64,000 nucleotides of DNA from Spizellomyces punctatus DAOM BR117. Lineage: Eukaryota; Chytridiomycota; Chytridiomycetes; Spizellomycetales; Spizellomycetaceae. Positions within the stretch are counted from its first letter, which is position 1. Every line of letters starts with the position of its first letter. The stretch lies in NCBI RefSeq assembly GCF_000182565.1, contig NW_015971540.1, positions 248,001-312,000 of the forward strand. The letters run 5' to 3'. Both the position numbers and the translations under genes were made by a program. Positions 23,506-35,332 of this stretch are shown one piece after another. The notes beneath the pieces are model-generated. The model did not search any database, was not told the origin of the DNA, and saw nothing but the letters and a program-made list of their open reading frames with translations.

Positions 23506-23898
23506 ATGAACAATATCCGCCCAAACCATCTGATTGCAGTCCCCTTCCTCCTGGGTGGCGCATGGAGCCTATTAGCTCCAGGGCATATGCTGGCGATGAG
23601 CACTACATCCGACTTTTATCCTCCCAATCCCCAAACCACTGAAGAAAAAAGAACCGTCCGTGCATCAAAGTTCCTCGCGCGCGGCTTTGGATCTCAAGCT
23701 CTGATATGCGCAACATGTTTGCTCACCATGCAGCCTACTCGGCTGTTTTACAGAGCATATGGTTTTTCTCTTGTACCATTTTTGATATTTGATTATTTGG
23801 CGGTTAAGAGTCGGGCTTTGACGGTTGTGGGAGGTGCTTTGGATTTTGTTGGGAATGTAGCAATGTTGGGACTCTGTTGGTGGGGTTGGTCGCTTTGA
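23506..23898 (+). CDS. Small multi-pass membrane protein
   Basis: A 130-residue frame beginning MNNIRPNHLIAVPFLLGGAW. Hydrophobic segments lie near residues 8-28, 60-75, 80-95 and 102-127 (VVGGALDFVGNVAMLGLCWW), with an Arg-rich link (TEEKRTVRASKFLARGFG). It is single-exon and has no upstream domain even though the frame stays open to 23209. I do not recognise the family; the short helical layout is reminiscent of small fungal DUF membrane proteins, but I will not assign one. It lies 310 bp downstream of the secreted-peptide gene on the same strand. Membrane location is the only supportable property. Confidence 0.55.
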   Translation: MNNIRPNHLIAVPFLLGGAWSLLAPGHMLAMSTTSDFYPPNPQTTEEKRTVRASKFLARGFGSQALICATCLLTMQPTRLFYRAYGFSLVPFLIFDYLAVKSRALTVVGGALDFVGNVAMLGLCWWGWSL

Positions 23899-25191
23899 GA
23901 ATTGCTCGTTTCATATCGTCAGTTTTGTGGTGTTGTCAATGAGTACAAGGTTGAGGACAGGTTGAATATAAGGACTTGTACAATCGAGAGGTCCTGCACA
24001 CGGGTGGACATTGAACTTGAACCATTCAATATATCCGTACCTTTGTTGGGCATATCATGTTAAGCAACGTCCACTTGGCATTTGATATGCAACTTCCAAT
24101 ATGAAATGACCAACTTCCTTCTTTCACCTGACATAACGTTTTGTACGGCCAATGTCCGCTGAGTAAACGTTGAAGCGAGACGTACTTGTACAATCTGCTG
24201 AGCGGGTCCAATCTAGCAGATCGCAAAAAGTATAAAACATGAGAGCAGTGCTACTCGATGGGTGTTCGACGCGGCTCGAAACCAACGACCGAAAACGCTT
24301 TATCTAGCAAGCTCTCCCGTGGATTCATAACAACCTTCACCTGTGTTTAAACGGTGTCCTAATCCTCCTCGTTCTTCGTATTCAAACGTAAATCACATCC
24401 AACACTGTCATTCGCGCATAATGCCGCCCATTTGCAGAAAAGTAAAAGTTGCCTCTATCTCAAAGCAACCTGCACTGATCTTGCCAGCCGAACGTAAGGC
24501 AGACACACTTTTGCACACTATAACATATGCCATGGAACTTTAATGTTATCATTTTGTTTATTCTCAATGTTTACCGTACCGTAGTCTATTTCAGGTAATA
24601 CAGAGCCCCCCAGGCTGGATTTGTCAATAAGGGTCAAAAACCCCCTCTATCTAACCCCTCCTCTACGAATCAAGTCACTTGGATGTCTGTTTCATCAACA
24701 GGCTATATCAAAGATGGGTATTCCTACACAACGGGAAAACGATTGATGAAAAATGGCGTCACAATACAATTAGGTTCTTGTAAAAGCCACCATGTCTGGC
24801 AATACAAAGCATATCTATCAATACCCTCAATGTACAATGTATTTTTTGGTAAGTATTTTGAGGCGATGAATAGGTATATTAGGTAAAATATCCCCAAAAT
24901 ATATTCCGTGTTGTAGCCCCCCAATTGCATATAAATAAATTCCCTTACATCTACACGGCTGTGGTTTGGTGAGATGGATGGACCGCTTGGTACAAAAAAC
25001 AGTGTCTGATCTAGCTTGTTTTTTTGATTGTTCCAAAATTAGGTTGACACTGGTCTACATCCGGCAGAATACTTTGCAGTTATGCGAGTTTGGTCGAGCC
25101 CCCAAAAAAAACCTTTACATAGGCTTATTACCAACAACTGGTCGACACGCCCGACTCGTCTGCTTTTGCGGTTCTTGTCGACTAGCTTGAG
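23899..25191. other. Intergenic region
   Basis: About 1.3 kb with only short, domain-free open frames. The right end must contain the promoter of the receptor gene at 25192. No repeats or RNA genes are visible. Confidence 0.5.
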
Positions 25192-26864
25192 ATGGATAAC
25201 ACAACTATAACAGAGTGGATAGGCCTCCCTGTATACCGTCCGGCCGATCGGCTTCGACTTGTTCATCTTTGGATATCCGTCGTTTTACACTTTGGTTGTG
25301 TTGGGTTGGCGGCTTTCAATTGTGTTCTCTTTTGTCTGTATCCGGACTTGCGCAAGGGGGTTACTAGATGGCATAGCTGGATTGTATTTTCGATTTGTGT
25401 GGTTGATTTTTTCCTGTAAGTCTGTGTTTTGGGCAAAGAGTTGGGAACCTTTCCAGTAAGTAACACTGCTATTACAGAAATATCTTTCAACTCGGTGCAG
25501 TCATTGATCAACTCGCTGCTGGAGGATGGTAAGTTTGTTCGTTGAAAGTGCCAGTTTGAACTGATAGTTGACCGAGTTCTGACTGACTGACTGATGGAAT
25601 ATTATTCATCACCAACCCGAACCAATATAGGCGTTTGTCCGACACTTGGTGTCAGTTCCAAGGATTTACATCCGCTCTGTTCGGTTTCATGTCGTTCAAC
25701 GGAGTTACAATGCTGACGAATGAGCGAACATATACCATTCTGTTGCGAAAGACCTGGACGGGCACGCACACGTTGATTGGGGTACTCTTATCCTATGGAA
25801 GTGCACTTATTTTGGCAGCTCTATACTTTTCTGGGGGAAATCGATATGCCTTGCAGGAGTCTGGAATTTATTGTAGCCCGGATTGTGAGTGCACTGCTAA
25901 TTTGTTCATGTCCGCCAACAAACTAGTCGTAAAATTAACTGGAATTTTCGCTGCTAGACGGCGCTATCCTCCGTCCTCAGCCGCATCCGACTGTCAATAG
26001 AGTAGTCAGCTACTTCCTAGGTGTCATCGCATTTGTCACCTATACCAATATGATATGCACCTACCTCGCAATCTGGATAACTGTCCGAAAAACTGCCCGA
26101 AAATTGGAACGAGTCATAAAGATCAATGCGCCCCGGGACAAGAATGTCGCCAAAAGTGACGGAGTGGCACCTATAAGCCAGGATCAGAATGCCCTCGCAA
26201 CCCTCTCTTCAAAGTCAAACGTTCCTATTGACAAGGAAGAAGAAGAGGATTCAAGACGATATGAGATCCGTGCTGGCGGAGGAGCCAGCGGACAACCGCA
26301 ATCCGGGTCCCAAAAGGAGTCATCCGGAAACGATTCCAGTGACGCAGGAAATAAATTCATGTCGAAAAAGAGAATGACTTTGGAAACAGGTTGCGTATTT
26401 GTAGACCCGATCATCTAAAATTCCACTTTGAGAACTAATCTCTGAATTTTCACAGCCATTGCAATGAAAAGCGCCATTATGATTGGCTGCTACGTACTCA
26501 CCTTTATTGCCACTTCCACCAAAATTATCTATTCGGGAGCTCGTGCAGAACCCATTTCTCGGGAGTGGGACATGATAGCAGCTCTTTTGGCTGTATCTCC
26601 AGGTACGAGACTTTCTTAACTTGATTGCCACCTTGGCACCATAGCTTACCAATGACATTATCAGGTATTGTCAACCCGCTGTGCAACGATATCATGGATG
26701 TACGATGGAGACGAGCAAGTCTGAGCATGCTAGCGGCCATTAGGAGAATACCAGGAAGATTATTGGGCACTCAAGAGCAGTTAGCGGAAACCAAGGAACC
26801 GATACCGACATCGACAAATGTCAGCAGCAGATATTTAGTTCCGGCTGGCGCGAGCCCAAATTGA
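25192..26864 (+). CDS. Rhodopsin-like (class A type) G-protein-coupled receptor
   Basis: Six exons (25192-25415, 25478-25528, 25631-25884, 25958-26389, 26456-26602, 26665-26864) join in consistent phase to 435 residues. Seven helices are visible. Helix 3 starts with Cys (WCQFQGFTSALFGFMSFNG) and ends NERTYTI, in the place of the class A E/D-R-Y motif; a second Cys in extracellular loop 2 (ESGIYCSPD) could pair with the first. Helix 5 is followed by a long charged third intracellular loop with a Glu run and Ser/Gly-rich stretch, the usual G-protein contact. Helix 7 ends SPGIVNPLCNDIMDVRW, an NPxxY-like site. There is no Lys six residues before the NP, so it is not a retinal opsin. Ligand unknown. 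Class A-like receptors are rare in fungi outside early-diverging lineages (general knowledge). Confidence 0.8.
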
Positions 26865-29580
26865 TACGAGAGAGATAGATCACAGCCATTATACAGACAA
26901 TCTTTGCCTGTAACATAGTACCTTTACGTCGCTCAAATTAAACATCTGCATGGTGGGAACAGGCTCAGGTTGCTATTATAGCATAGAATAAATAAGCAAT
27001 AACTCTTGATATTGGTTCCACCGTCGTTAGCCCAGCAACTGCGGACTAAACCGACAATTAGATTACCTTATCCTTTGGCATGTAACTTGCATTTTCGAAA
27101 GACTACATGAACAGGTGAAGGTCCATCACTTTACCTCAAGCACAGCCAATGACCATGCACTTCATTATCTGGGAACACTCCCTGTCCTGGATATAAGCTG
27201 CATGTTTGTACAGAATACGCTAGTTCTGAAAAGTGCGGCAATAGCGTATCGCTGGACTACGTAGATCACATAACGATACCAATCGGCCCTAGTTGCTATT
27301 GAACTGAATGTGACATGCGCACTGCTGGTTACAGATACACTATTCGCTCTGCATCCCTTGAATATGTGCCGTTGGTATGTGCTGACGAAATCGCTCTATG
27401 TGCAAAGAAATGTAATTTGATAATTGGTGATCGAGCGCTGGATCATAAAAGCAGCGATTGGGACCAGTGATTGAATTGCGACATTCACAATTACCAACCA
27501 CAGTTCCACATTTAAACGGTTCTCAAGATATTCATCAGTGAGAGAACGCATTTCATTGCGTGCGATTTTCATATTATTTTTTTTTCCATGTGTGAATTCC
27601 ACATGGTTTTTCAAGTACAAATTCCGATAACGCAGCAAACGCGCGAAAGGTGGAAAAGCACATGGAAAGCCACATTCAGTTACTCTGGATCTTTTGCTTC
27701 CGATGGCCATACACACAAATTAATTCAAAGGGCAAGTGTGCGACAGTAAGAGACACTAGGGCTCAGAAACAACCTTTGCATGAATTGACGGATCTTGGCT
27801 TCATGAGCCAAGGATTTCGTTTTTATTTTTGTGAGTAAGGTTCAGCTATAGCTCTTCAAGGTGTGTCACTCTGCATCGTAGTCCCAATGTCTTGTACCCA
27901 GTATCTCCCTGCCATGGGCTCACAACTCCTCGGCCAGCTGTGGTTGTGGCATGATTCACAAAGCCACGAAAATGGCGATACTTTCCAAAATAACGTCAAC
28001 AGACGCCTCCTTGGATCTAGCATAACTCCCCACATCTCGTTTGGACATGGCCGACAACCATCACCCATTTTTTTTTCGCGCTTTGGGATAGCAAAATATT
28101 GCAGAGTATGTTGCAAAGTACATACAGTCACGCACAGAAATTACTCTGCCTCTCTTTTACTGTGTTTTTAAAGCATGTAAAGCGAGTCTGTACTATGTAG
28201 AAAAGCTAGCCAGAGGTGCCAGATGTTAAAGATGCGTCAACACGTGGAGTTACGCTTTGTTCTAGCATGTTTAACGAACGTTCTTTTGGGGAACCGCTGA
28301 GATGGTTTTTCTCGTTGCAGTGTTCTTGGTCAAGTTGGTCATACAAACAGCAGATGCAAACCGAGCATTCGTGTCAACCGCGAAAGGCGGGCTGTGGAAT
28401 GTGTTGTTGCCACCTGCACAAGTCCTCCATTGTTTTGCAGGCAATTGTTGGTTTTTAGGTTCTTACATAATAACTAACAAAATATTTAACAGATAACTAT
28501 CCAGGGCCTTGTCCATTGCTCTTTTAGTTCTGCACGTTGCCCCATTCAATGGAACAGTTGCGTCGGCGTTCGTTGTCGTTTGGTTTGCCATTGTCTTTTT
28601 TCCAAGGGAATTCTAAGCTATACAAGAGCATGACCACATTAAAATGAAATACTTGCGCTGAAAAAAGCCGCATTTCATGATAGAAAAGTAATTAATTGAC
28701 ATACATTACAAGACAATGAGAAGAGAAAGTAAAAAAAGTGTTTTTCGTCTTTGGACAAGAGGGCGTCAAACGCGTTTCGAACCTCCGCATTCTTGTTCTC
28801 TGTTTGGGGGATCTTCAAGACTTTTGAACACTTATGGCGTTTTCTTCCACGGCGCTATACAATCATTGTATATGATCAAGTGTTTGAATACGGTCAAGGC
28901 CATGAATAATTAGTTTTACAGGACTTACCAGCCTTTGTTTTTGACGTACGTACAACAACAGTCACTGCCATTAAAGTTTGTATTGGGGTCTATTCACAAG
29001 AGAACCCCCAAAAGCCTCCCTTTTGAACTTAATTCAGTGAACCATCCTGGCACGACATACACAAACCCTTGTAGATGCGCAATGAATGACATTAACAAAA
29101 ACCCCTAAAATAGAACCCTTACCCGTGTATCGCAGAGTGTGCAGAGTTGAGGGAAGAAAAAGGAACACTTAGGGGGGGGGGGGGGAAATCTTAACCCTGA
29201 CACGGTTTGATGCTTAGCCTCGCGCCCTTTGCGGGTTGCTTTACCCCCCGCCCACATGATTGGTGTGCTATAGTGAGCAAACTAAACGATAGTTCCTTTC
29301 TTTACCCCCCCTTTCTTTTTTTTTTTTTCTTTTTGCCTTTCTTTACCAGGTCAACATTCACAATGTTCGAACAAGTCGTAGCTATTCATGCGGCCCATAT
29401 TACCCTATTATTATTCTAGAGTGACCTTTTTCGTCGCTGATGACTTTCTTCCTTGCGCAAGGGTTAAAGGGCTTGCCCTTTTAAAAAAAACTTATACATA
29501 TGTACGATTGTTTTTGACGAGCCCCGACGGTTTTTTTTTCAAACTGTCTCTGTTCTATCAGATACACACACATTCCCATC
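26865..29580. other. Gene-poor intergenic region
   Basis: About 2.7 kb between two same-strand receptors. Open frames are short, overlapping and domain-free. The end holds a run of 14 G at 29172-29185 and a long pyrimidine tract at about 29303-29347, probably promoter sequence of the gene at 29581. Confidence 0.5.
29303..29347 (+). promoter_or_regulatory. Pyrimidine-rich promoter tract
   Basis: A C/T tract with a run of 13 or more T lies 235-280 bp before the receptor start. CT-rich tracts are common just upstream of fungal transcription starts. The role is inferred from position. Confidence 0.35.
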
Positions 29581-30756
29581 ATGTCAACACGAACTCGTTT
29601 TGACGGTGAAGTAGAGTTGGTCTGGAATATCACCCACATCTCCTCCCTCGTCTCCATATTTCTCAGTTTGATCGGTGAAGTATACCTTTTTATTCACATA
29701 AGAAGGTACTTTATAGCAAGACGTCGCAATGGCCGCTATACGTCGCCATCACGAAGACCTCCAGCTGTTGTAGCCTTTGCTGCTGCGATCGCCATCTCCG
29801 ACTTTTTGTTCAGTGTTCACCATGGGATTGATCACCTTCACAGTCTCATCACTGGTTACGTAGCCGATGGTGCCCTCTGTGAATGGCTCGGATTCGGCAG
29901 CTTGCTGGGATTAGACTCGACGGCAGTCTGGTCCTTTATGCTCGCTTTATACATGTCTTGCTTGGTGCTCTTTGGTATTCGCTTGGACGATAACGAACGA
30001 AAGGCCTGGACCTTCATGGCTCTGATAGGTTGGGGCGTACCTCTTGTAGCCGGCATCATTGTCTTGTGTCTGGGATTCGTGGACAATGCCGGAATGTTTT
30101 GCATGGTGAACCAAAAGGTTGCCTCTGTGGTCCTCAAGCCGGGTCTCTTTCTCTCAGTCTTTTTCTTCATTGCGCTCTCGTACATTGCCATCGCAGTTAA
30201 ACTATCGATGCACGACCGTGTTCAAAGCTCGTTGTCAGCCGATGTAGATCAACATATCGGCAGTGACCCTTGCCGGGTTGCTCGTCAACAATCAAAACTG
30301 CAGACCAAAATCGGGTTACATCTGCTGCGCTTTACAGTAGTATACGTTCTACAGTTTCTGCCAGTTTGCGTCATCGTGTTCACGACGGCCCTAGGAGGGA
30401 CCCCCAGTCTGACTCTCAACGTATTCGATAAGATACTGGCTAACGGAAACGGATGGATGAACGCAATCGCCTACCGACATTTTGCCATGAGAACGCAAGA
30501 CGACAACAGCGCTTCATCTGAAGTTCCTACAAGAGACGCTGCTGGCAAATTGTCTACGAGGAACAACCCCACCATTGGAGCTACTCGTCTGTCAGAGGAT
30601 CTTCTTGAACCCGTCCCCCCACCAAGAGTCACTTCGTATCCACATGATAAACGACTCCCCACACCCCCAAGCTCCCCCGAAGCGGTTCAGACCCCTCGTT
30701 CGGTTTTAAGCTTGCCTGTAAACGTTGAGCATGCGGACACCAAGCCCCTGTCCTAG
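29581..30756 (+). CDS. Git3/cAMP-receptor-like G-protein-coupled receptor
   Basis: A single exon encodes 391 residues, unlike the intron-rich neighbours. Seven hydrophobic helices occupy about residues 15-285: ITHISSLVSIFLSLIGEVYL, VVAFAAAIAISDFLFSVHH, STAVWSFMLALYMSCLVLF, WTFMALIGWGVPLVAGIIV, GLFLSVFFFIALSYIAIAV, LRFTVVYVLQFLPVCVIVF, and a last helix ending GNGWMNAIAYRH. The helix-7 ending (N-x-W-x-NAIAY) and the lack of an NPxxY site resemble the Git3/Dictyostelium cAMP-receptor group that senses nutrients or cAMP and signals to adenylyl cyclase. The roughly 100-residue cytoplasmic tail is Ser/Thr/Pro-rich with SP/TP sites (PTPPSSPEA), suitable for phosphorylation. Start is the first ATG after the CT tract. 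Ligand and coupling are inferred only from class. Confidence 0.82.
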   Translation: MSTRTRFDGEVELVWNITHISSLVSIFLSLIGEVYLFIHIRRYFIARRRNGRYTSPSRRPPAVVAFAAAIAISDFLFSVHHGIDHLHSLITGYVADGALCEWLGFGSLLGLDSTAVWSFMLALYMSCLVLFGIRLDDNERKAWTFMALIGWGVPLVAGIIVLCLGFVDNAGMFCMVNQKVASVVLKPGLFLSVFFFIALSYIAIAVKLSMHDRVQSSLSADVDQHIGSDPCRVARQQSKLQTKIGLHLLRFTVVYVLQFLPVCVIVFTTALGGTPSLTLNVFDKILANGNGWMNAIAYRHFAMRTQDDNSASSEVPTRDAAGKLSTRNNPTIGATRLSEDLLEPVPPPRVTSYPHDKRLPTPPSSPEAVQTPRSVLSLPVNVEHADTKPLS

Positions 30757-31142
30757 TTGTGATTCGTTGACCTTGTAACACCGTATCCAATAGAGAGCGA
30801 AAAACGGCATCTGTCTAATTTTTTTTTCCTAGCATAGTTCCCTTGGCGCGTTGCGGTCAATCTTTTTTTTTAGTGTTTTGCTTGTAGGCAACTATTCCTA
30901 GTTTTAATATATACTTAATAACCGCAAATAATACGAAAGCTGTAAAGTCGATTGCAGCCTGTACTGCATAATTTTATGATTGTCCTCGTGAACAAGGTAT
31001 GTAGCTGTTCAAGAGGTTTTGTCAAACACAGTAAGCTCTGTAACCAATCTACAGGAGCACACATTATACAAAATGGGATGCAACGTAACATATATTTACA
31101 AGTGAAAAATTATACATGATATTGTGGGGGTTTACTCAAAGT
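30757..31142. other. Convergent 3' region
   Basis: About 390 AT-rich bases between converging stop codons, with T runs near 30820 and 30863 compatible with poly(A) signals. No gene seen. Confidence 0.5.
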
Positions 31143-31865
31143 CTATCGGGAAAGTGGATGCTGGAGAGCAGATCCTGCCAATCTCCATTGCTCGGCCTCA
31201 GCAGCTAATCGAGCAGCATCATCAAGAACACGCATCCACTGCGCCATGTAAACATGTCGATCTAATGTTGGGATAGAGTTGGAGGAAAAGTCGGATGGGA
31301 ATGAAGCTGCAGATGTTGGTTGTAGGTAGTCCTGTACATGATCCTGATCTTGCTCCTGGCCCGTTGATGGATGAAAAGACGGTTTAGAAGACCAAATGTC
31401 AGAGTATCGTTTGCGTAGAACGACCGTTTTGGGATTTGAAACAGTTAAAGCCGATCGAACTGAGCGTAGTTGTGGAGTAGATGTGGATACGACCATGACT
31501 CCATCTTGAGCCTTTCTGCACAGTGTACAATCACAAGATCCTGTCCATTTGTGAAGAATCGGATGCCGGTTGACTGAAACTTTTGAGTGTGGCACTGGAG
31601 ATGCAGGCGGGGTGAGGAGGGCATGCGATTGGGACGTTGGGATGATGACTGGGGCCAACTTGGGACGAAGGGAGGGTGCTGTATTTTCCTTTTCTGCTAC
31701 AATGACTGGACTCGTTGAAGGACCGTTGGGTGTCGTTCCCAAGTTTGCTCGTCTGCCTTGATCAAGAACAGGCACTGTTTCAGTATCGTCTTCATCTCGT
31801 GCATCCAAGAGCCAGTCATAGCGCCGGGAAACTGGCACGGGCGGTAGGAAGGTATTGGTTTGCAT
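31143..31865 (-). CDS. Uncharacterised Ser/Pro-rich protein
   Basis: A single 240-residue frame starting MQTNTFLPPVPVSRRYDWLL; an in-frame ATG 54 bp upstream adds a hydrophobic stretch but is a less likely start. It is low-complexity and proline/serine-rich, with a KEN triplet at about residue 57 (AEKENTAPSL), a cysteine patch CDCTLC near residue 113, several Thr/Ser-Pro sites (LLTPPASPVP), and a helical C-terminus (MAQWMRVLDDAARLAAEAEQW). KEN can be a degradation motif for the anaphase-promoting complex, and SP/TP sites suit proline-directed kinases, but these short motifs also occur by chance. No family recognised. It converges on the receptor gene upstream. Confidence 0.55.
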   Translation of the reverse strand: MQTNTFLPPVPVSRRYDWLLDARDEDDTETVPVLDQGRRANLGTTPNGPSTSPVIVAEKENTAPSLRPKLAPVIIPTSQSHALLTPPASPVPHSKVSVNRHPILHKWTGSCDCTLCRKAQDGVMVVSTSTPQLRSVRSALTVSNPKTVVLRKRYSDIWSSKPSFHPSTGQEQDQDHVQDYLQPTSAASFPSDFSSNSIPTLDRHVYMAQWMRVLDDAARLAAEAEQWRLAGSALQHPLSR

Positions 31866-32788
31866 TTGAAAAATTAAGATGATACTTTTGATGATGAAAG
31901 GAAACGGCCCCCAATACAAGTATTAAGAAACTAGGAGAAGGAACGGAACAAAAGAAATATACACTGGCGCAAAGGGGGTTGACAAAGTGTTCTGTATTTA
32001 TGAAGATTGGAACATTTTCTTTTTTTTCTTTTATGTGAAAACGACCAAGTCCAAAAAGCTCAACAACTATCTACGAGTGTTCAGTTGAAATGGAGAACCG
32101 ATCGCCACCCTTTTCGATGATTGAATAGTGGCTGTTTGGACGAGAGCCTAAAAGATAGAGTTGATGTTTTTTTTTTTTGTTTTGGCGAACTTCAAAGTTG
32201 ATATTAACAACAAGCGGTGAAATTGACTTTTTGTGTATTGGCCACGGTGGTGTGGGCCTGCAGGCGACGACCGCCGCGGCGGAACGCACACCGCGTCTTT
32301 CCAAATGGTAGGATGTTGCAGTCTGCCACTTGGCCCAAAAAAACTAGGAATAATTTGAAAACAAAAGCAAAAGGCCACTTCATTTCATTTTTTTTTTTGT
32401 TAATAAACTTTCAGATGGTTTTGACCACGTTGGGCCACGTTGAAAAGCACACGTTGCCATTTCAAGATGCCCATGTGGGTTGGAAAGCAAGGTTTTTTTA
32501 TTTGATTTTTGAACGCCCAAAGACGAGGATTGCCACACTTGCAATTTATGAGGTCGCTGCTCAGGCTGACTCTAGTTACTACGGAGCATCTCTCGCACTT
32601 GACTTTTCATCGAACGATGTGCTCGGTGGCGGATCAAGCAAAGCATTCAACGGGAACCCCATATGATTCAGTACAATACATACAGTGCACTGCTAGCATA
32701 TTTCACGGCATCTCCAACATCCATAAGGCAAATCTCTATTGGTTACCCAACTCCACTTTGTGAATATCTCAATGTTCGATTCAACTAG
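31866..32788. other. Intergenic region before assembly gap
   Basis: Contains T and A runs (32018, 32170, 32389) and no supportable gene. Frames that continue into the gap cannot be judged. Confidence 0.5.
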
Positions 32789-33161
32789 NNNNNNNNNNNN
32801 NNNNNNNNNNNNNNNNNNNNNNNNNNNNNNNNNNNNNNNNNNNNNNNNNNNNNNNNNNNNNNNNNNNNNNNNNNNNNNNNNNNNNNNNNNNNNNNNNNNN
32901 NNNNNNNNNNNNNNNNNNNNNNNNNNNNNNNNNNNNNNNNNNNNNNNNNNNNNNNNNNNNNNNNNNNNNNNNNNNNNNNNNNNNNNNNNNNNNNNNNNNN
33001 NNNNNNNNNNNNNNNNNNNNNNNNNNNNNNNNNNNNNNNNNNNNNNNNNNNNNNNNNNNNNNNNNNNNNNNNNNNNNNNNNNNNNNNNNNNNNNNNNNNN
33101 NNNNNNNNNNNNNNNNNNNNNNNNNNNNNNNNNNNNNNNNNNNNNNNNNNNNNNNNNNNNN
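32789..33161. other. Assembly gap (373 N)
   Basis: Undetermined bases. The gap marks the beginning of a repetitive block, which may be why assembly failed here; its true size may differ from the number of Ns. Confidence 0.99.
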
Positions 33162-34790
33162 CTGTGCTTTTTAATTCACCAGTTGATTCAGGCATGTGTT
33201 GCATACGGATGCTGCTGCTCCTAATATTTGTTTAATATGTGCTGATGACTGTCCCACCACATGTCATCACCAAGTATAGCTAGTACACGGAGGCCCGGAT
33301 GGTGGTGGGAGCCCAGAGGTGCAAACCAAGCATGACCCAAGCACGAGGGACGACAAGGGCGACTAAAAGTATTTGCGATAGGGGTGCCCCTGTGCTTTAT
33401 TGCTGCTATGGGGCGGGCGATGAATGCGTCGATAGGAGTGTATACAAGTCCAAGTGTATGCTGTAGCTTCCGATCCAAAGTCACAACTATATAGCACACT
33501 GCGAATCGGAGGGATCGGAGGATCGAACGGAGCTCCCTACGATTCCATATGTATCACCGATACAAAGTATTCGTCTTCTTCAAGAATAGGTTTGCATTAG
33601 AGCCCTCCCGCGCTGAGGAAGGGTTCGCGTGTTCATGGGGGACGGAGGAAGAGGGAGGTTTGATCCAAGAGGTCCAAGATGACGGATGTACATTGACCGC
33701 GCAGGGCAACGTTAGAGCGGGATGTAGCGCTCCTCCTTCGACCAACTCAAAGTTTGTCCAGATTTGGCAGAGTGTCATATGGACTTGTGTTCTTTTGAAT
33801 GGATTCGTTACTCCGATGTGAGTTCACGTTGCTGAATATCCCCTTTGGTACACTGAGTTCTAGTAAATGTCCCCCACTTGATCAAGACTCTGCTGAGCTT
33901 GCCAGTTCAACATGGCGATTAAAGGGGAGCAGGAGCATATCGGTGAATGATTTGTTAATTAAGTGAACGTGGACGGTACAGTCTGGGTATGAAGCGGAGC
34001 AAGCAATTTGCCGAGCGTTATATTGATGGAGAGCATGCTGAACAAAGGATCGTCGTGTAGCAGTATGGCTCGCACTTGTATATACACATCTCAGCTCTGT
34101 CCTAAAGGGACATGCTATTAACAATACTTGGTCGCTGCTGTACCATCCGATGGAATACTACTCTGACCCGTTGTCGTTGGTCGAGAAGACCGATCATTGT
34201 CCCAGCTTTATGGATCAGTCTTTTACCGACAGCGGCCTTTAGGTATTGCCTTTTGCGATTGACGGCGCTGCCTAAACTTTTGCGTGCCATAACCATATAC
34301 TCCTTGAGGTTTCTTTTGGCACGACATTTCTCTCCACATGTACGATTGCTGAGGTCGCCGTTGGAAAATGACGTACTGCTGGCATTTTATGCAACTGGCA
34401 TGACATGAAAGCACATGCCAAGTGGGTCTTTTGATAGATACTTTTACGGATTTGATATTGAGCGTATGAGCCGTCGGATATGGACAGTCCTCATGACAGC
34501 GTCCATGCTGCCTATATCGTATTGCCAAGGACATTTTGCCATCAGGTTTTGATACCATTGCAAATTGTATTGCCGTTGCTGTCTAATATTCGACTTCCGC
34601 TGTAGACCAAGTGTGAAATTGTCCGAATGGATTGGACAGCACATGTGATTTGCCAAAAGAGGCAAATTAGACATGATTCACTGTCTAAAGCTTCCAAGGG
34701 GCGGTATGGAAGAATAATTCCCGTTTGAAATCGCGCGGGGCTGACTGAGGGATTCTGCGAATTCCACCGCATCCGAGTGGGTTTCAAAGT
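33162..34790. other. Unassigned sequence downstream of the gap
   Basis: Short open frames on both strands without domains. I cannot match any part to other places in the window. It leads into the 34.8-35.4 kb repeats and may belong to the same unidentified element. Confidence 0.4.
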
Positions 34791-34799
34791 GGAGCCCGA

Positions 34800-35332
34800 T
34801 CAGGGACCAGGAAGCCGGGGACTCTGGGGGTGAAATCAAGGCGGGCGGAAATGTGACTATAGAGGATACGCCACTGCTTGCTGGGTCCAGAGTTAACACC
34901 GACTACCGCACCAATCCGTTCCACCTCAGCATGAAGATGCAGAAACGAGGATGTATCCAGGTTCTGCATCTCAATTGGGAGAAACCACGGTGGTCACCGG
35001 AGGCGCCTCAAACACGAGAGAGAGCCGTGAGGGACAATCGACAGATCAGGAACCAGGAAGCCGGGGGACTCTGGAGGTGAAATCAAGGCGGGCGGAAATG
35101 TGACTCCGAGCGCAGGGCCAAGTGCGGGGCCATCAGGCATAGGGAGGAGGCCTCCTGCCAAAGAGGAGAGGCCCAAGGAGAGGGTTGTGGCGGAGGAGGA
35201 AAGGCCCAAGAAGGGGGGCTTCGGAGTCCGTGGGGTGCTGTATTGCTGGGTCCAGATAACACCGACTACCGCACCAATCCGTTTCACCACAGCATGAAGA
35301 TGCAGAAACGAGGATGTATCCAGGTTCTGCAT
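34800..35332. repeat. Two-unit imperfect direct repeat
   Basis: A block at 34805-34857 (CCAGGAAGCCGGGG... ending GGCGGAAATGTGACT) recurs at 35050-35104, and a second block at 34877-34971 (TTGCTGGGTCCAGA... to GTTCTGCATCT) recurs at 35244-35332. The two units therefore lie in tandem, the second enlarged by about 130 bp of purine-rich, proline/glutamate-coding sequence. On the minus strand both units keep related reading frames (MQNLDTSSFLHLHA and PPALISPPESPGFLVPD), suggesting decayed coding sequence of a mobile or multicopy element. Confidence 0.75.

Noticed and set aside
25192-26864. Opsin identity for the rhodopsin-like receptor
   Set aside because: No Lys occurs at the retinal-binding position in helix 7, so it is treated as a non-opsin receptor.
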